Shown here: positions 1 to 9,876 of the stretch, piece after piece | Layout: every line of letters begins with the position of its first letter | Numbering within the stretch: position 1 is the first letter of the stretch | Source: Limosilactobacillus coleohominis 101-4-CHN | GTDB taxonomy: Bacteria > Bacillota > Bacilli > Lactobacillales > Lactobacillaceae | Length of the DNA: 64,000 nucleotides | NCBI RefSeq assembly: GCF_000161935.1 | Contig: NZ_GG698804.1 | Location: forward strand, 33,726-97,725 | Direction: 5' to 3' | Notes under the pieces: generated by a model | Database searches by the model: none | Told to the model about the DNA's origin: nothing | What the model saw: the letters and a program-made list of their open reading frames with translations, nothing else | Position numbers and translations under genes: made by a program

Positions 1-1207
1 CATCATTAATGGCCTGGTCCATTAGATCAGCAATATCTTCCAGTGGATCCAAACGATTACCAAGCTCGTCAAACACTGGTGAATCCATCGTTTCCAACAC
101 ATATTTAATTTTCGGTACCTGTTGTAGCGAAGTTTTTAATTGGATCAAATCACGACCATTAACACTACCGTACGCCACGCGCCCGGCCAATCGTTCTAAG
201 TCATACACCTTAATTAATTCATCTTGAAGATTCTGACGTTCAAAGTAATTATCTAAAAGAACTTGTACTTTATCCTGTCGCTTTTCGATCTTTTGCTGGT
301 CGATTAATGGTCGGTCTAACCAGCGTTTTAATAACCGACTTCCCATCGCCGTTTTGGTTTCATCCAGCAACCATACCAGTGTCCCTTGTCGTTTACCGCT
401 CCGTAGGTTCGTCATTAATTCAAGATTAGTTTTTGAATAATGATCAATTTTCATAAAAGAGCTGGGCTGATATGACTGTGCAATTTGTAAATGCGCCAAC
501 GAACGTTTCTGGGTTGTCAAAAGGTATGACACCAAAATAGCGACCACGTGTTGCTGATTTTGGTTTTCCAGATTCTGGGTCAGATAGCTAACTTCTGCTT
601 CCTTTGCCAACTGAGATTGACTAGAAATCAAAATATTCCGTTTTCCTAATTCATCAATAATGGATTGCGGCAGCTTTTCCAAATGAACAACTTCACGCGT
701 TTGCAGGTTAATTAATTCATTCATCAATTCACTCTGCTGCTGAAAAGTTGTCGTTTTCAATTCCCCGGTTGATAAATCTGCATAAGCCAGGCAGTAGTCA
801 CTACCATCAAGGTAGACCGCTGTTAAGTAATTGTTACTCTGGGCCTGATCGCCCTTTAGGTCCATTTGTGTTCCCGGAGTTACTAATCTAGTGACTGCTC
901 GTTTAACCATGCCCTTAGCTTTTTTGGGATCCTCCATCTGCTCACAAATGGCTACCTTATACCCCTTGTCAATCAAAATGTCGACATAGTTTTCCACAGC
1001 ACGGTGCGGAACCCCACACATTGGAATGGGATTTTTCGCGCTATGACTCCGACTGGTTAATGTTAACTCCAGTAATTGTGCACCCTTAATCGCATCATCA
1101 TTAAATAGTTCATAAAAATCACCCAACCGATAAAACAAAAAAGCATCCGGATATTGGTCCTTTACTTTCTGATATTGTTCCATCATTGGTGTTAGCTTTT
1201 TGGCCAC
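1..1207 (-). CDS. mutS: DNA mismatch repair protein MutS, N-terminal part (cut by window edge)
   Basis: MutS recognises base mismatches and small loops after replication and recruits MutL. The gene is read leftward and runs off the window, so only about 402 N-terminal residues are visible. The start is a GTG at 1207, behind an AGAGGTG ribosome site. The N-terminus carries the mismatch-binding motif GDFYELF around residues 27-33, followed by the connector and the start of the lever and clamp region ([10 protein letters not shown]). The ATPase domain lies outside the window. It follows rny and a terminator, as in related lactobacilli where rny, mutS and mutL are adjacent. Identification is secure; the 3' end cannot be judged. 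Confidence 0.96.
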   Translation of the reverse strand, partial: MAKKLTPMMEQYQKVKDQYPDAFLFYRLGDFYELFNDDAIKGAQLLELTLTSRSHSAKNPIPMCGVPHRAVENYVDILIDKGYKVAICEQMEDPKKAKGMVKRAVTRLVTPGTQMDLKGDQAQSNNYLTAVYLDGSDYCLAYADLSTGELKTTTFQQQSELMNELINLQTREVVHLEKLPQSIIDELGKRNILISSQSQLAKEAEVSYLTQNLENQNQQHVVAILVSYLLTTQKRSLAHLQIAQSYQPSSFMKIDHYSKTNLELMTNLRSGKRQGTLVWLLDETKTAMGSRLLKRWLDRPLIDQQKIEKRQDKVQVLLDNYFERQNLQDELIKVYDLERLAGRVAYGSVNGRDLIQLKTSLQQVPKIKYVLETMDSPVFDELGNRLDPLEDIADLMDQAIND

Positions 1208-1255
1208 TATTTTCACCTCTCGTTACTTAATCTCTCTTCTCACTATTTTAAACGA

Positions 1256-1284
1256 AAAAGGCCGGGTCAACATCCCAGCCTCGT
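1256..1284 (-). terminator. Rho-independent terminator after rny
   Basis: On the minus strand a GGCTGGG/CCCGGCC stem with a 6-base loop is followed by a T run. It sits between the rny stop codon and mutS, so mutS probably has its own promoter or depends on readthrough. Confidence 0.8.
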
Positions 1285-1286
1285 TT

Positions 1287-2834
1287 TTATTTTGCATAGT
1301 CTACAGCACGAACTTCCCGAATAACCGTGACCTTAATGTGTCCGGGATACTCTAACTGATCTTCAATTTCATGTTTGATATCATGCGACAAGGCAGCAGC
1401 CTGGTTGTCAGAAACCTTCTTCGGTTTAACAATAACCCGGACTTCACGGCCAGCCTGAATTGCATAGCTATGGTCAACACCCTTATGATGATTGGCAATT
1501 GATTCAAGCTGCTTCAGCCGCTGAATGTACTCCTCCAAAGACTCACTCCGTGCCCCTGGACGGGCGCCAGAAATCGCGTCTGCCGCTTGAACCAGCACCG
1601 CAATAATGGATGTTGCTGGGACATCTCCATGGTGCGAAGCAATTGTATTAATGACCACAGGATTTTCCTTATACTTACGGGTCAATTCAACCCCTAATTC
1701 AACATGAGAGCCATCAACTTCATGATCAATTGCTTTACCAATATCATGTAATAATCCGGCCCGCTTAGCTAATGTGGTATCTTCGCCCAGTTCAGCTGCC
1801 ATAATCTCTGTCAATTTAGCAACTTCAATTGAGTGTTGAAGAACATTTTGACCATAACTTGTCCGGTATTTCATTCGGCCAATTGTCTTAATGAGATCCG
1901 GATGCATACTATGAATTCCGAGGTCAAAGATCGTTTCTTCACCGACTTCACGTAGTTGTGCATCCATATCATTACGTGCCTTTTCAACTGCCTCTTCAAT
2001 CCGTGCCGGATGAATCCGCCCATCTTGAATTAGTCGCTCCAGTGCCATTTTGGCAATTTCTCGGCGTACTGGATCAAAACCACTCAGTACTACCGCTTCA
2101 GGCGTATCATCGATAATCAAATCGATTCCCGTTAATGTTTCTAGGGTCCGAATGTTCCGTCCTTCACGACCAATAATTCGTCCCTTCATATCATCATTAG
2201 GGAGATTAACCACTGACACTGTTGCTTCTGACACCATATCAGCACTACTCCGTTGAATAGCACTAACAATTAAACTTTTAGCTTTCTTTTCCGCTGTTAA
2301 TTGTGCGTCTTCTTCGCTTTCTCGGATCATCTTATCGCGTTCAACCGCTAACTCTTCTTTTAATTTCGCTAGCAATAGTTTCTTAGCTTGATCCTCACTT
2401 AATCCTGCAACTTCCTGCAATTTATCTGCTTGTTGCTTGATTAAATTTGCCACTTGTTCATGATCTTTTTGAACTTGTTCTCGTTTTGCATCCAATTTGG
2501 ATTCCCGAGAACTAATTACATTTTCTCGATCTTCTAAGGCACTATCCTTCCGATCCAACGTGTTTTCCCGTTGAATTAAGCGTTCCTCTTGTTTTTGAAC
2601 TTCTTGACGACGCTCTTGTAGATCTTGTTCTACACTTTCCCGATAGCGATGACTTTCTTCCTTTGCTTCCAGAATGGCTTCCTTTTTTGCGGTTGCCGCT
2701 TCTTTCTTAGCAGACGAAATGATTTCCTTAGCATTATTTTTGGCCTGTTCAACTTGTCGTTCTACAATGAAACGACGAATAAAGTAACCAAAAACACAAG
2801 CAACAATAGCGATGACGGCCGTCAATATTTTCAT
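1287..2834 (-). CDS. rny: Ribonuclease Y
   Basis: RNase Y is a membrane-anchored endoribonuclease that starts bulk mRNA decay in Firmicutes. The 515-residue protein has one N-terminal transmembrane helix (about residues 3-20). A long charged coiled coil follows (about 25-200), then a KH domain with the [15 protein letters not shown] motif (about 218-232), and an HD domain with the metal-binding HDIGKA motif near residue 363. Length and domain order are normal. The ATG start has a GGAGGGG ribosome site. It has its own strong promoter and a terminator on its 3' side, so it can be transcribed alone. Confidence 0.98.
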   Translation of the reverse strand: MKILTAVIAIVACVFGYFIRRFIVERQVEQAKNNAKEIISSAKKEAATAKKEAILEAKEESHRYRESVEQDLQERRQEVQKQEERLIQRENTLDRKDSALEDRENVISSRESKLDAKREQVQKDHEQVANLIKQQADKLQEVAGLSEDQAKKLLLAKLKEELAVERDKMIRESEEDAQLTAEKKAKSLIVSAIQRSSADMVSEATVSVVNLPNDDMKGRIIGREGRNIRTLETLTGIDLIIDDTPEAVVLSGFDPVRREIAKMALERLIQDGRIHPARIEEAVEKARNDMDAQLREVGEETIFDLGIHSMHPDLIKTIGRMKYRTSYGQNVLQHSIEVAKLTEIMAAELGEDTTLAKRAGLLHDIGKAIDHEVDGSHVELGVELTRKYKENPVVINTIASHHGDVPATSIIAVLVQAADAISGARPGARSESLEEYIQRLKQLESIANHHKGVDHSYAIQAGREVRVIVKPKKVSDNQAAALSHDIKHEIEDQLEYPGHIKVTVIREVRAVDYAK

Positions 2835-2917
2835 TATGACCCCTCCAAATCAACTATTGAGTTGTGATTTAATCAATTAAATTACAAACTGCCGTGTAAA
2901 AAACACGTACAAAGTTA

Positions 2918-2946
2918 ATTTTAATCGTTGTCGGAAAGGGTGTCAA
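2918..2946 (-). promoter_or_regulatory. Promoter of rny
   Basis: On the minus strand TTGACA and TAAAAT are separated by exactly 17 bases, a near-consensus sigma-A promoter. The leader of about 80 bases contains a small CGTGT/ACACG hairpin. Confidence 0.85.
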
Positions 2947-2966
2947 TAAATGGTTGTTCCACAAAT

Positions 2967-3007
2967 AAAAAATGCGTGAGAAAATAACATGCTTTCTCAC
3001 TCATTTT
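2967..3007 (-). terminator. Terminator after recA
   Basis: A GAGTGAGAAA/TTTCTCACGC stem with flanking A and T runs lies directly downstream of the recA stop codon and upstream of the rny promoter. Confidence 0.88.
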
Positions 3008-3014
3008 TAGTTCA

Positions 3015-4094
3015 CTATTTTTCCGAGGCCTCTTCAATGGTTTCTTGGGTACTTGCTGGTTCCTGGCTGGCAGCAGTCTTAGCTTCAGCTTTATCTTCAT
3101 CGCTAACCGGCATATTATAAGCTTCCCGGACCTTCGTCATTAATTCCTGCATTTGTTCAGGGTGTTCGCTTAACCACTTTTTGGCATTTTCACGACCTTG
3201 CCCAATCCGATCTGATCCGTAGGAATACCAAGCCCCACTCTTCTTGACCAGATTCTTTTCTACGGCCATGTCAAGCAATTCACCCGTCTTGGAAATTCCT
3301 GTGCCGTACATAATGTCGACTTCAGCACGCTTGAATGGTGGGGCAACCTTATTTTTAACAATCTTAATTTTGGCACGGTTTCCGATTACTTCCTTCCCCT
3401 CTTTAAGTTGTTCGCCCCGACGAATTTCAATCCGAATGGTTGAGTAGAATTTCAAAGCCCGACCACCAGGAGTAGTTTCCGGATTACCAAACATCACTCC
3501 GACCTTTTCACGGATCTGATTAATAAAGATGGCAATCGTTTTGGTCTTATTGATTTCACCAGAAAGCTTCCGTAAGGCTTGTGACATTAAACGGGCTTGC
3601 AGACCCACATGGGTATCACCCATTTCACCTTCAATTTCTGCTCGTGGTACTAAAGCAGCAACTGAGTCCACAACGACAATATCTACCGCACCACTAGCAA
3701 TTAAGGCATCCGCAATCTCTAATCCTTGTTCCCCAGTATCCGGCTGAGAGAGTAATAAATTGTCGATGTCGACCCCTAATGCTTCCGCATATTGTGGATC
3801 TAAGGCATTTTCAGCGTCAATGTAAGCGGCTGTACCGCCTTGCTTTTGAACCTCTGCTACTGCATGGAGCGCCACCGTAGTCTTACCAGAACTTTCTGGC
3901 CCGTACATTTCAATAATCCGTCCACGAGGGTATCCACCAATCCCAAGTGCATCGTCGATTGCTAAGGAACCACTTGAAACTGACGCAATTTTGGTATCTG
4001 CTGCATCCCCCATTCGCATGATGGAGCCCTTACCAAAGTTTTTTTCAATTTTTTTAAGAGCATTATCTAATGCTGTCTTTCTTTGATCTGCCAT
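3015..4094 (-). CDS. recA: Recombinase A
   Basis: RecA forms filaments on single-stranded DNA, catalyses strand exchange, and triggers LexA self-cleavage in the SOS response. The 359-residue protein has the Walker A motif GPESSGKTT (about 65-73), Walker B-like [11 protein letters not shown], the L2 region with GGRALKFY, and an acidic, Ala/Glu-rich C-terminal tail. The ATG start follows a good AGGAGG site. A LexA box and promoter lie directly upstream, so the gene should be DNA-damage inducible. It follows cinA, the usual Firmicutes order. Confidence 0.99.
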   Translation of the reverse strand: MADQRKTALDNALKKIEKNFGKGSIMRMGDAADTKIASVSSGSLAIDDALGIGGYPRGRIIEMYGPESSGKTTVALHAVAEVQKQGGTAAYIDAENALDPQYAEALGVDIDNLLLSQPDTGEQGLEIADALIASGAVDIVVVDSVAALVPRAEIEGEMGDTHVGLQARLMSQALRKLSGEINKTKTIAIFINQIREKVGVMFGNPETTPGGRALKFYSTIRIEIRRGEQLKEGKEVIGNRAKIKIVKNKVAPPFKRAEVDIMYGTGISKTGELLDMAVEKNLVKKSGAWYSYGSDRIGQGRENAKKWLSEHPEQMQELMTKVREAYNMPVSDEDKAEAKTAASQEPASTQETIEEASEK

Positions 4095-4124
4095 TATTTT
4101 CCTCCTTAACAGGATCCTGTTTTA

Positions 4125-4152
4125 ATAATATCAGTTTTTTATCAAAACACAA
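4125..4152 (-). promoter_or_regulatory. Promoter of recA
   Basis: On the minus strand TTGTGT and TATTAT are 16 bases apart. The promoter lies just downstream of the LexA box. A perfect 14-base palindrome (AACAGGATCCTGTT) follows within the leader at 4108-4121. Confidence 0.65.
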
Positions 4153-4160
4153 GCATTTTT

Positions 4161-4174
4161 CGAACCAATGTTCG
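4161..4174. promoter_or_regulatory. LexA (DinR) SOS box upstream of recA
   Basis: The sequence CGAACCAATGTTCG matches the Gram-positive LexA operator CGAAC-N4-GTTCG exactly. It lies immediately upstream of the recA -35 hexamer, close to the cinA stop codon, and indicates SOS control of recA. Confidence 0.9.
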
Positions 4175-4176
4175 AG

Positions 4177-5424
4177 TTAATTGAGAGATTTTAGTAAATG
4201 TTCAATAGCCAACAAACCCCGTTGGACGCTTTGCTGACGGATTGCTTGTCGTCCCATTTGCTGCGACAGATGTAACTGCTTGGTGATCGTTTGTTGGCCA
4301 TTTGCGATACCAATCCAAACTTCCCCTACTGGATGTCCTGCCAAGCCATCCGGGCCAGCAACTCCAGTAAAACCAATGCCCAAATTTGCACCAGTTAATT
4401 GACGTGAATGTTGCGCCATTGCACCTGCAACTTCCCCACTCACTACACTGTGTTCATTAATTAACTCTTCTGGAATTCCCAGCAGCTTAGTTTTCATTTC
4501 AGTGGCATAGGTAACAAAACCACCCGTAAATACTTCTGAAGCACCCGGTACTGAACAAATTGTAGATTGGAACAAACCAGCTGTCAGGCTTTCTGCAGCA
4601 GAAATCGTCATGCCCAACTGTTTTAAGTGTTTAACAACCTGACTTGCTAAAGTCAGTCCTTCTCCACTTCCAAAATAATAACTTCCTAACTCACTAACAA
4701 TCTGCTCTTCCGCTTGATCCAATCGCTGCTGAGCCACGTCCATCGGACAATCAAAAACCGTCAAACGAACTTGGGTTTCATCTGGTTGAACATATGAGGT
4801 TGCAATCACCTTCGTCTGTGTCCCCATGACTTTCTGAATATCATCCATCAACGTTGATTCTGGATAACCAACAAAGTGCAATACCCGGTTCATGATAGTT
4901 CGGCCACTAGTCAACTTCTCCAAATGTGGCCGCAATGATTGAGTTACCATTGCCTGAAATTCACGTGGTGGTCCTGGCAGCACCACGTAGGTATGGTCAT
5001 GATCACTAAAAATACTACCAAGTGCCAAGCCAACTGGATTAGTTAAAGCTTGCCCACCTTTTAAGTAGTATGCCTGACGAATATTTTCGGGACTCAAAGT
5101 AAGGTGCCGCTGGCGGAAGTCGTCTTGCACCGTTGCCCAATACATGTCATCAAGTACCAGGTCGGTATTTAGTGCCTGGGCAACACTTGCCATCGTCACA
5201 TCATCAGCGGTTGGTCCTAATCCTCCGCAAATAAAGATTAGTTGAGCACGTTGTTTGGCCTGTCTAATTGCCGTAACAATCCGTTCCTTTTGATCATCAA
5301 CTGTCGTTTGCCAATAATTATGAATGTCAAACTGACGCAATTGATCTGCCAAGAATCGGGCGTTGGTATTGGTAATTTCACCTAACGTTAGTTCCGTTCC
5401 GACCGAAATAATTTCTGCATTCAT
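4177..5424 (-). CDS. cinA: CinA family protein (competence/damage-inducible; nicotinamide-nucleotide amidase domain)
   Basis: This 415-residue protein has the two-domain CinA layout. The N-terminal part (about 1-170) is a molybdopterin-binding-like COG1058 domain with FICGGLGPTADD and VLPGPPREF. The C-terminal part (about 250-410) is a CinA deamidase domain with ISAAESLTAGLF and a GFTGVAGPDG motif. The family is linked to NMN deamidation and pyridine nucleotide salvage, and in streptococci to RecA recruitment during competence. It lies between pgsA and recA, the conserved order. The pgsA terminator is directly upstream, so it may rely on readthrough. The exact role in this organism is inferred. 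Confidence 0.93.
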   Translation of the reverse strand: MNAEIISVGTELTLGEITNTNARFLADQLRQFDIHNYWQTTVDDQKERIVTAIRQAKQRAQLIFICGGLGPTADDVTMASVAQALNTDLVLDDMYWATVQDDFRQRHLTLSPENIRQAYYLKGGQALTNPVGLALGSIFSDHDHTYVVLPGPPREFQAMVTQSLRPHLEKLTSGRTIMNRVLHFVGYPESTLMDDIQKVMGTQTKVIATSYVQPDETQVRLTVFDCPMDVAQQRLDQAEEQIVSELGSYYFGSGEGLTLASQVVKHLKQLGMTISAAESLTAGLFQSTICSVPGASEVFTGGFVTYATEMKTKLLGIPEELINEHSVVSGEVAGAMAQHSRQLTGANLGIGFTGVAGPDGLAGHPVGEVWIGIANGQQTITKQLHLSQQMGRQAIRQQSVQRGLLAIEHLLKSLN

Positions 5425-5452
5425 TTTATTAACCCCCTAACTTATATAAACG

Positions 5453-5492
5453 AAAAAAGCCGGTGAAATAATTAAATTTCACCAGTCTTTTT
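5453..5492 (-). terminator. Terminator after pgsA
   Basis: On the minus strand GACTGGTGAAAT pairs with ATTTCACCGGCT around a short loop and is followed by a T run. It lies between pgsA and cinA and ends the ymfF-ymfH-rodZ-pgsA unit. Confidence 0.85.
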
Positions 5493-5502
5493 GTTAACCG
5501 CT

Positions 5503-6087
5503 CTACTTAAAACCATCTGCGAACACACCGCGTCCTTGGATAAAATAGTCAACTCCTGAGTAAATCGTGAAGAATAGGCAGATATATAACATAATTTCAC
5601 CAAACGGGATGTTCCAAATTGCAAAAATAGCATTATGAAGCAACAAGAAAATAATGGCAATGAACTGCGTGGTCGTTTTAATCTTACCCGGCATCTTAGC
5701 TGCTAATACTTGACCATTTTGTTCCACGATTAACAACCGTAATCCGGTCACTGACAATTCACGCCAAATAATGATACAAGTAACCCAAGCTGGCACCGCA
5801 TGACTAGCAGTTAAAACGATAAACGCTGTCATGACCAATAACTTATCTGCTAATGGGTCGGTAAACTTACCAAAATTGGTTACTAAGTGGTCGCGACGGG
5901 CAATTCGTCCATCCAAATTATCAGTAATCGTTGCCACAATGAACAAGATTGTGGCGATCAACTGAGCAACCGGAACTGTAGCACCAAGAAACGTTACTGT
6001 TCCCCATGCCAGTGGCACAACCATTAAAATTAAGAAAAACGGGATAATTATTAACCGAACAATGGTTAATTTATTGGGTAAATTCAA
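5503..6087 (-). CDS. pgsA: CDP-diacylglycerol--glycerol-3-phosphate 3-phosphatidyltransferase
   Basis: PgsA makes phosphatidylglycerol phosphate from CDP-diacylglycerol and glycerol 3-phosphate, the committed step to phosphatidylglycerol. The 194-residue membrane protein carries the CDP-alcohol phosphotransferase signature DG-x2-AR-x8-G-x3-D-x3-D, seen as DGRIARRDHL then GKFTDPLADK (about 58-82). Several hydrophobic helices flank it. It follows rodZ with a short gap and is the last gene before a terminator. Length is normal. Confidence 0.97.
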   Translation of the reverse strand: MNLPNKLTIVRLIIIPFFLILMVVPLAWGTVTFLGATVPVAQLIATILFIVATITDNLDGRIARRDHLVTNFGKFTDPLADKLLVMTAFIVLTASHAVPAWVTCIIIWRELSVTGLRLLIVEQNGQVLAAKMPGKIKTTTQFIAIIFLLLHNAIFAIWNIPFGEIMLYICLFFTIYSGVDYFIQGRGVFADGFK

Positions 6088-6102
6088 GTTTCTTCCTCCT
6101 CA

Positions 6103-7140
6103 TTATTGCCGAGTCGATTGTTGAGTCGTAGTCTGTTGCGCAGTCCCGTTATTTCTTTGCGTAGTCGCTCCTTGGGTTCGACTAGTCTGGGTTGTGACAT
6201 TAGACTGATTATTGTTCGTGCGTTGCGTACTTGAAACGGTTGAACTACTTGAACTGCTGGAACTGGCTGTTTCATTGCCAAGTAAAATCGTTACTACACG
6301 GGTAGCTGGATACCGATTGTTATCCGTAAAGTCAAGTGTTTGGTTACCAATCTTAATCTTCGCAACCCGAGCATTACCAACCCGAATGGTAATACTGCGT
6401 GCATTCTTCGCTAAAGTAACTGTTTGCTTACCATTAGCAGCCATCGTTCGACTCAACCGGGTCATTCCATCAACCATCACACTGTTCGTTGAAGTTCCAG
6501 TCGTCGTAATCTCTAAACTAGTGGCTTTAGAAAGTGCTTTAGTGGACCGGTAAGTTACCGCATTGGCAGTTCGTGAACTTTGCGTTAATTTAAGCTCATC
6601 CTTTGCTTTTTTGGTCGTCTTTTTCGAACTGGATGACGCCTTCTTTTTACTAGATTCACCAGAAACTGAAACTGAACTGCTATCAATCTTGGAAGAATCA
6701 TTATGGTTACGTGCAATTGCCGTTACCCAAATTGCTGCTAAAATTACCAAAACAATTACACTGATAATAATAGTTGGCAGATACTTACGCATACCATCAA
6801 TCCGCTTTACTGCTGTCGGCCGGTTGCCGCTCCGTCGTGGTTCAACCGCTTCATTAAGGTGTTCGGAATAATCAGCTGTTTTGGTCTTTGGCAGATAGTC
6901 ATCGTACTCTTTCAATAATTCATTACCATCTAGACCAACCGTATTGGCGTACTGCTTAATGAAAGCCCGGACGTAGAAATCTCCGGGTAATTCATCAAAT
7001 TGCTCATCTTCAATTGCAATCAAATACCGCTTTTGGATTTTGGTGGCTTGTTGAAGATCATCAAGGGTAAAGCCATTTGCGACCCGTGCATCTTTTAGTT
7101 TTTTTCCAATATTGAGCTTTTGTTCTTGTTCTTCACTCAT
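6103..7140 (-). CDS. rodZ: RodZ-like cell-shape protein: HTH, one membrane helix and DUF4115-like domain
   Basis: RodZ links the MreB cytoskeleton to the membrane. The N-terminal 70 residues form an Xre-type helix-turn-helix (KLKDARVANGFTLDDLQQAT). One transmembrane helix follows (about 125-145), then a Ser/Lys-rich linker and an external domain resembling DUF4115. The last 60 residues are a low-complexity Ser/Thr/Gln/Asn tail. ATG 7140 is chosen because an in-frame GTG at 7155 lies right on top of the purine-rich site. The gene sits between ymfH and pgsA as in Bacillus. DNA binding is not expected to be its main role. The tail is long for the family. Confidence 0.88.
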   Translation of the reverse strand: MSEEQEQKLNIGKKLKDARVANGFTLDDLQQATKIQKRYLIAIEDEQFDELPGDFYVRAFIKQYANTVGLDGNELLKEYDDYLPKTKTADYSEHLNEAVEPRRSGNRPTAVKRIDGMRKYLPTIIISVIVLVILAAIWVTAIARNHNDSSKIDSSSVSVSGESSKKKASSSSKKTTKKAKDELKLTQSSRTANAVTYRSTKALSKATSLEITTTGTSTNSVMVDGMTRLSRTMAANGKQTVTLAKNARSITIRVGNARVAKIKIGNQTLDFTDNNRYPATRVVTILLGNETASSSSSSSSTVSSTQRTNNNQSNVTTQTSRTQGATTQRNNGTAQQTTTQQSTRQ

Positions 7141-7219
7141 TATTAAGTTCCACACCCTTCTTTATTTAAACCAGAACCTAGTATAGCATACTTCGTCTAA
7201 TGTAAATTCTAAGAATCTA

Positions 7220-8515
7220 TTACATCTTTAACGGCTCAATCACGAAGTTTGTCCAACAATGCGGTTGAATAAATTGTTGACAGGCTTGGTATAGATCATC
7301 GAGCTGAATTGATTGTAATAAGTCAATTTCATCAAAAACATTTAAATTACCAAAAAGAGCTGATGAATAACGATTTGCAATAGCTTCTGGAAAATTAAAA
7401 CTCATAATTACCCGGCCAATGGCACCTCGTTTGGTGGCTATAAATTCATTTTTCATTACATCTAAATGATCGGTGGCGGATTGCAAAATATCCTCAATTT
7501 CACCAATAAACCGCTGCGGGTCATCCGTATCGGAACTAATGGTTGCAAAATGAAAGCCCCGTTCCATTTCGAAACTGAAACCAAAAGAATCATCAATGAC
7601 GTGCCGATTATACAGACGTAAATAATTGCTAGTGGTATCGTCAAAAATCATTTCTAACATTAATTCACAGGCTAACTTATAACGTAAACGTTCCCGATCA
7701 TCCGTAAATTGCTGAAGACCTCGAATAGCGACCATCGCTTTGGGTCGTTGAACCGCCATCCGCAAGTTCCCCGTGGCAAGAACATCCGTGCCTTGATCAT
7801 CACTAATTTGTGGTGCTCGGTTAATGGAACGAATAATTGCCGCATGTTCCTTTTGACTCTCATAAACGGTCGTCATTGTCTCAGCAATGTCAATATTACC
7901 AACTACGACTAAGCGTAAATTAAACGGTTGATAAAAAGTGTGATAGCACTGCATTAACAGGGTTGGCGTGATTTTTGCAATGCTGGATTCAGTTCCAGCA
8001 ATATCAACACTCATTGGATCATTTGGGTACAAATTCGCCAACGCTCCCGTATATAATCGTGAATCCGGATTATCGTTATACATGCGAATTTCCTGTCCAA
8101 TGATTCCTTGTTCTTTCATCACCCCAGCTGCTGAAAAATAGGGTGTCTGAACAAAATCTAACAAAGTTGCCAGATTTTTCTGGATATTTTGCGTTGTTGA
8201 AAATTGATAGCTAGTTTGCGTATAGCTAGTAAAAGCATTTGAATCAGCCCCTAATTCACCAAACAAATCAAACGCATCATGATTCTTCTTTTCAAAGAGC
8301 TTATGTTCTAAAAAATGGGCGATCCCATCAGGAACTTGAACCATTTCTTGACTGTCAAGCGGGATAAACTGATTATCAACAGAGCCATAATTACTCGTTA
8401 AAATTCCATACACTTTCTGAAAACCACGACGGGGAATTAACACCACATCCAAACCATTAGTAAGTCGCTCATGGTAAACGGGTTGATTAAATTGAGCATA
8501 AATCTTTTTTTTCAC
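7220..8515 (-). CDS. ymfH: M16-family zinc peptidase, YmfH type (active subunit)
   Basis: This 431-residue M16 peptidase keeps the inverted zinc motif HxxEH (HFLEH, residues 67-71) and a downstream glutamate-rich helix (GIIGQEIRMYND), so it should be catalytically competent. It overlaps functionally with the neighbouring YmfF, which lacks the motif; the pair resembles two-subunit M16 enzymes. The substrate is unknown; in related bacteria such pairs have been linked to peptide processing. It starts five bases after ymfF ends, so the two are co-transcribed. Confidence 0.92.
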   Translation of the reverse strand: MKKKIYAQFNQPVYHERLTNGLDVVLIPRRGFQKVYGILTSNYGSVDNQFIPLDSQEMVQVPDGIAHFLEHKLFEKKNHDAFDLFGELGADSNAFTSYTQTSYQFSTTQNIQKNLATLLDFVQTPYFSAAGVMKEQGIIGQEIRMYNDNPDSRLYTGALANLYPNDPMSVDIAGTESSIAKITPTLLMQCYHTFYQPFNLRLVVVGNIDIAETMTTVYESQKEHAAIIRSINRAPQISDDQGTDVLATGNLRMAVQRPKAMVAIRGLQQFTDDRERLRYKLACELMLEMIFDDTTSNYLRLYNRHVIDDSFGFSFEMERGFHFATISSDTDDPQRFIGEIEDILQSATDHLDVMKNEFIATKRGAIGRVIMSFNFPEAIANRYSSALFGNLNVFDEIDLLQSIQLDDLYQACQQFIQPHCWTNFVIEPLKM

Positions 8516-8519
8516 GTTC

Positions 8520-9767
8520 CTATCTCCGATCCAGAAAATATTCTGCCTGTAACTTTAGTTTTTGCGCTACATCACTCACTTGTTGCCGGTCGACCGATTG
8601 GATCAATTCGACCGGATTTGCAGGTAAATGTAAGCCAGTTAAATTACTAATCAACGCACGTTCAACCAAGTGGTTAGGATTATCTTGGGACACTAGATAA
8701 CCATTAATAAGGTTCTTCTTAACTTGTTTTAAATCGCTAATATTAATTTGGCCATCTTGAATAGCTTTTAGCTGATCACCAATTAATTGTTGAGTGCGCT
8801 GACGATCCTGACTATTAATTCCCGATTGAACGAAGAGATAACCCGCAAACGGTCGATACCCAGTCGATGCATAATAGGCTAAACTAGCTCTTTCACGAAC
8901 ATTCTTAAATAAGAGTGAATACGGTCCACCACCAAATAAACCATTCATAACTAACGCTGGATAATAATCATGATCCATAAAATATACGGGAAAAGAATAG
9001 GCTAAATCGAGTTTGGCCTGTTGAATATCAATCTGGTGAGATCCAACTTGCACATTAGACCACACTGGCTGATGATAAAAAACATCTGTTTCAAATGACG
9101 ATCGTGCTTGCCATGGCCACTGTCGTAATGCTCGTTTCACTTGATCAGCATCAACGTCACCTTCGATAATAATTTCAACCTGGTCTTTGGCCAGCATATT
9201 TTGATAGGCACGAACTATTTCCCGATTCAACACCTTGGTGACCATTTCAGCTGTCCCGGTACTAGGCACCTTCATTACTGAGCCCTTAGTAAAGTATAAA
9301 TCCAGCAGCCGTTTCGCTGCTAAATATTGCTTATCGTCTTCCCAAGAAGATAAAGTTGCCGCAATGTTGTCCCGTTGCAGTTGCCAACTTTGGGGAGATA
9401 GTTCATCCTGGTCACGAAGCGGATTAAATATTAATTCTTGCATGAGGTCTAACGCATCATTAATCCTCATTTGCGGTGCTAGATGTTGATTAACAAATGA
9501 TAAGTTCAAACGAACGTTATGGGTCGTCCCGACTCTTGTAACATAGCCGTCCAATTCCGCACCATACATTGTGGCTAACTTACGAGCTAATACTGTTTGA
9601 TTCGGGTAATTAGCAGTTGCATTAACCAATAGGTTAACAAGGACATTCCGCACTGAACTATTCGTAAGTGTTTGCTTAGTCGCAAAGTTTACTAAAATTT
9701 TAGTGGTCGTATATTTCGTTGTCGGAATGATTGTTAAATGAACACCTTTTACTAATTCTATCTGCAT
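8520..9767 (-). CDS. ymfF: M16-family peptidase-like protein, YmfF type (non-catalytic subunit)
   Basis: This 415-residue protein has the M16 fold pattern, including the C-terminal-lobe motif FGGGPYSLLFKNVRE (about 273-287). No HxxEH motif is present in its N-terminal lobe, so it is probably the structural partner of the adjacent active subunit YmfH. It is the first gene of the ymfF-ymfH-rodZ-pgsA unit, behind a clear promoter. Function beyond the pairing is not known. Confidence 0.9.
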   Translation of the reverse strand: MQIELVKGVHLTIIPTTKYTTTKILVNFATKQTLTNSSVRNVLVNLLVNATANYPNQTVLARKLATMYGAELDGYVTRVGTTHNVRLNLSFVNQHLAPQMRINDALDLMQELIFNPLRDQDELSPQSWQLQRDNIAATLSSWEDDKQYLAAKRLLDLYFTKGSVMKVPSTGTAEMVTKVLNREIVRAYQNMLAKDQVEIIIEGDVDADQVKRALRQWPWQARSSFETDVFYHQPVWSNVQVGSHQIDIQQAKLDLAYSFPVYFMDHDYYPALVMNGLFGGGPYSLLFKNVRERASLAYYASTGYRPFAGYLFVQSGINSQDRQRTQQLIGDQLKAIQDGQINISDLKQVKKNLINGYLVSQDNPNHLVERALISNLTGLHLPANPVELIQSVDRQQVSDVAQKLKLQAEYFLDRR

Positions 9768-9799
9768 TTTTTATTCCTTTTTTAATCAATGTATCAAAT

Positions 9800-9828
9800 A
9801 TCATACGCATTTTTACCATAAAAGACAA
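9800..9828 (-). promoter_or_regulatory. Promoter of the ymfF-ymfH-rodZ-pgsA unit
   Basis: On the minus strand TTGTCT and TATGAT are 17 bases apart, about 30 bases upstream of the ymfF start codon. Confidence 0.75.
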
Positions 9829-9845
9829 GCAATCCCCTAGCAAAA

Positions 9846-9873
9846 TAAAAAGGCCGGGTTACCCCAACCTCGA
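9846..9873 (-). terminator. Terminator after the amino-acid ABC importer genes
   Basis: On the minus strand GGTTGGG pairs with CCCGGCC around GTAA and is followed by TTTTTATTTT, directly after the substrate-binding protein gene. Confidence 0.85.
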
Positions 9874-9876
9874 AAA

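Noticed and set aside
4108..4121. Perfect palindrome AACAGGATCCTGTT in the recA leader as a second LexA site
   Set aside because: It does not match CGAAC-N4-GTTCG. More likely a small leader hairpin.
6212..6871. Two plus-strand frames of 113 and 102 codons
   Set aside because: They lie antisense to rodZ, which has low-complexity Ser/Thr codons that keep the other strand open. No ribosome sites.
7462..7863. Minus-strand frames of 60 and 63 codons inside ymfH
   Set aside because: They are alternative-frame shadows of a strongly supported gene.
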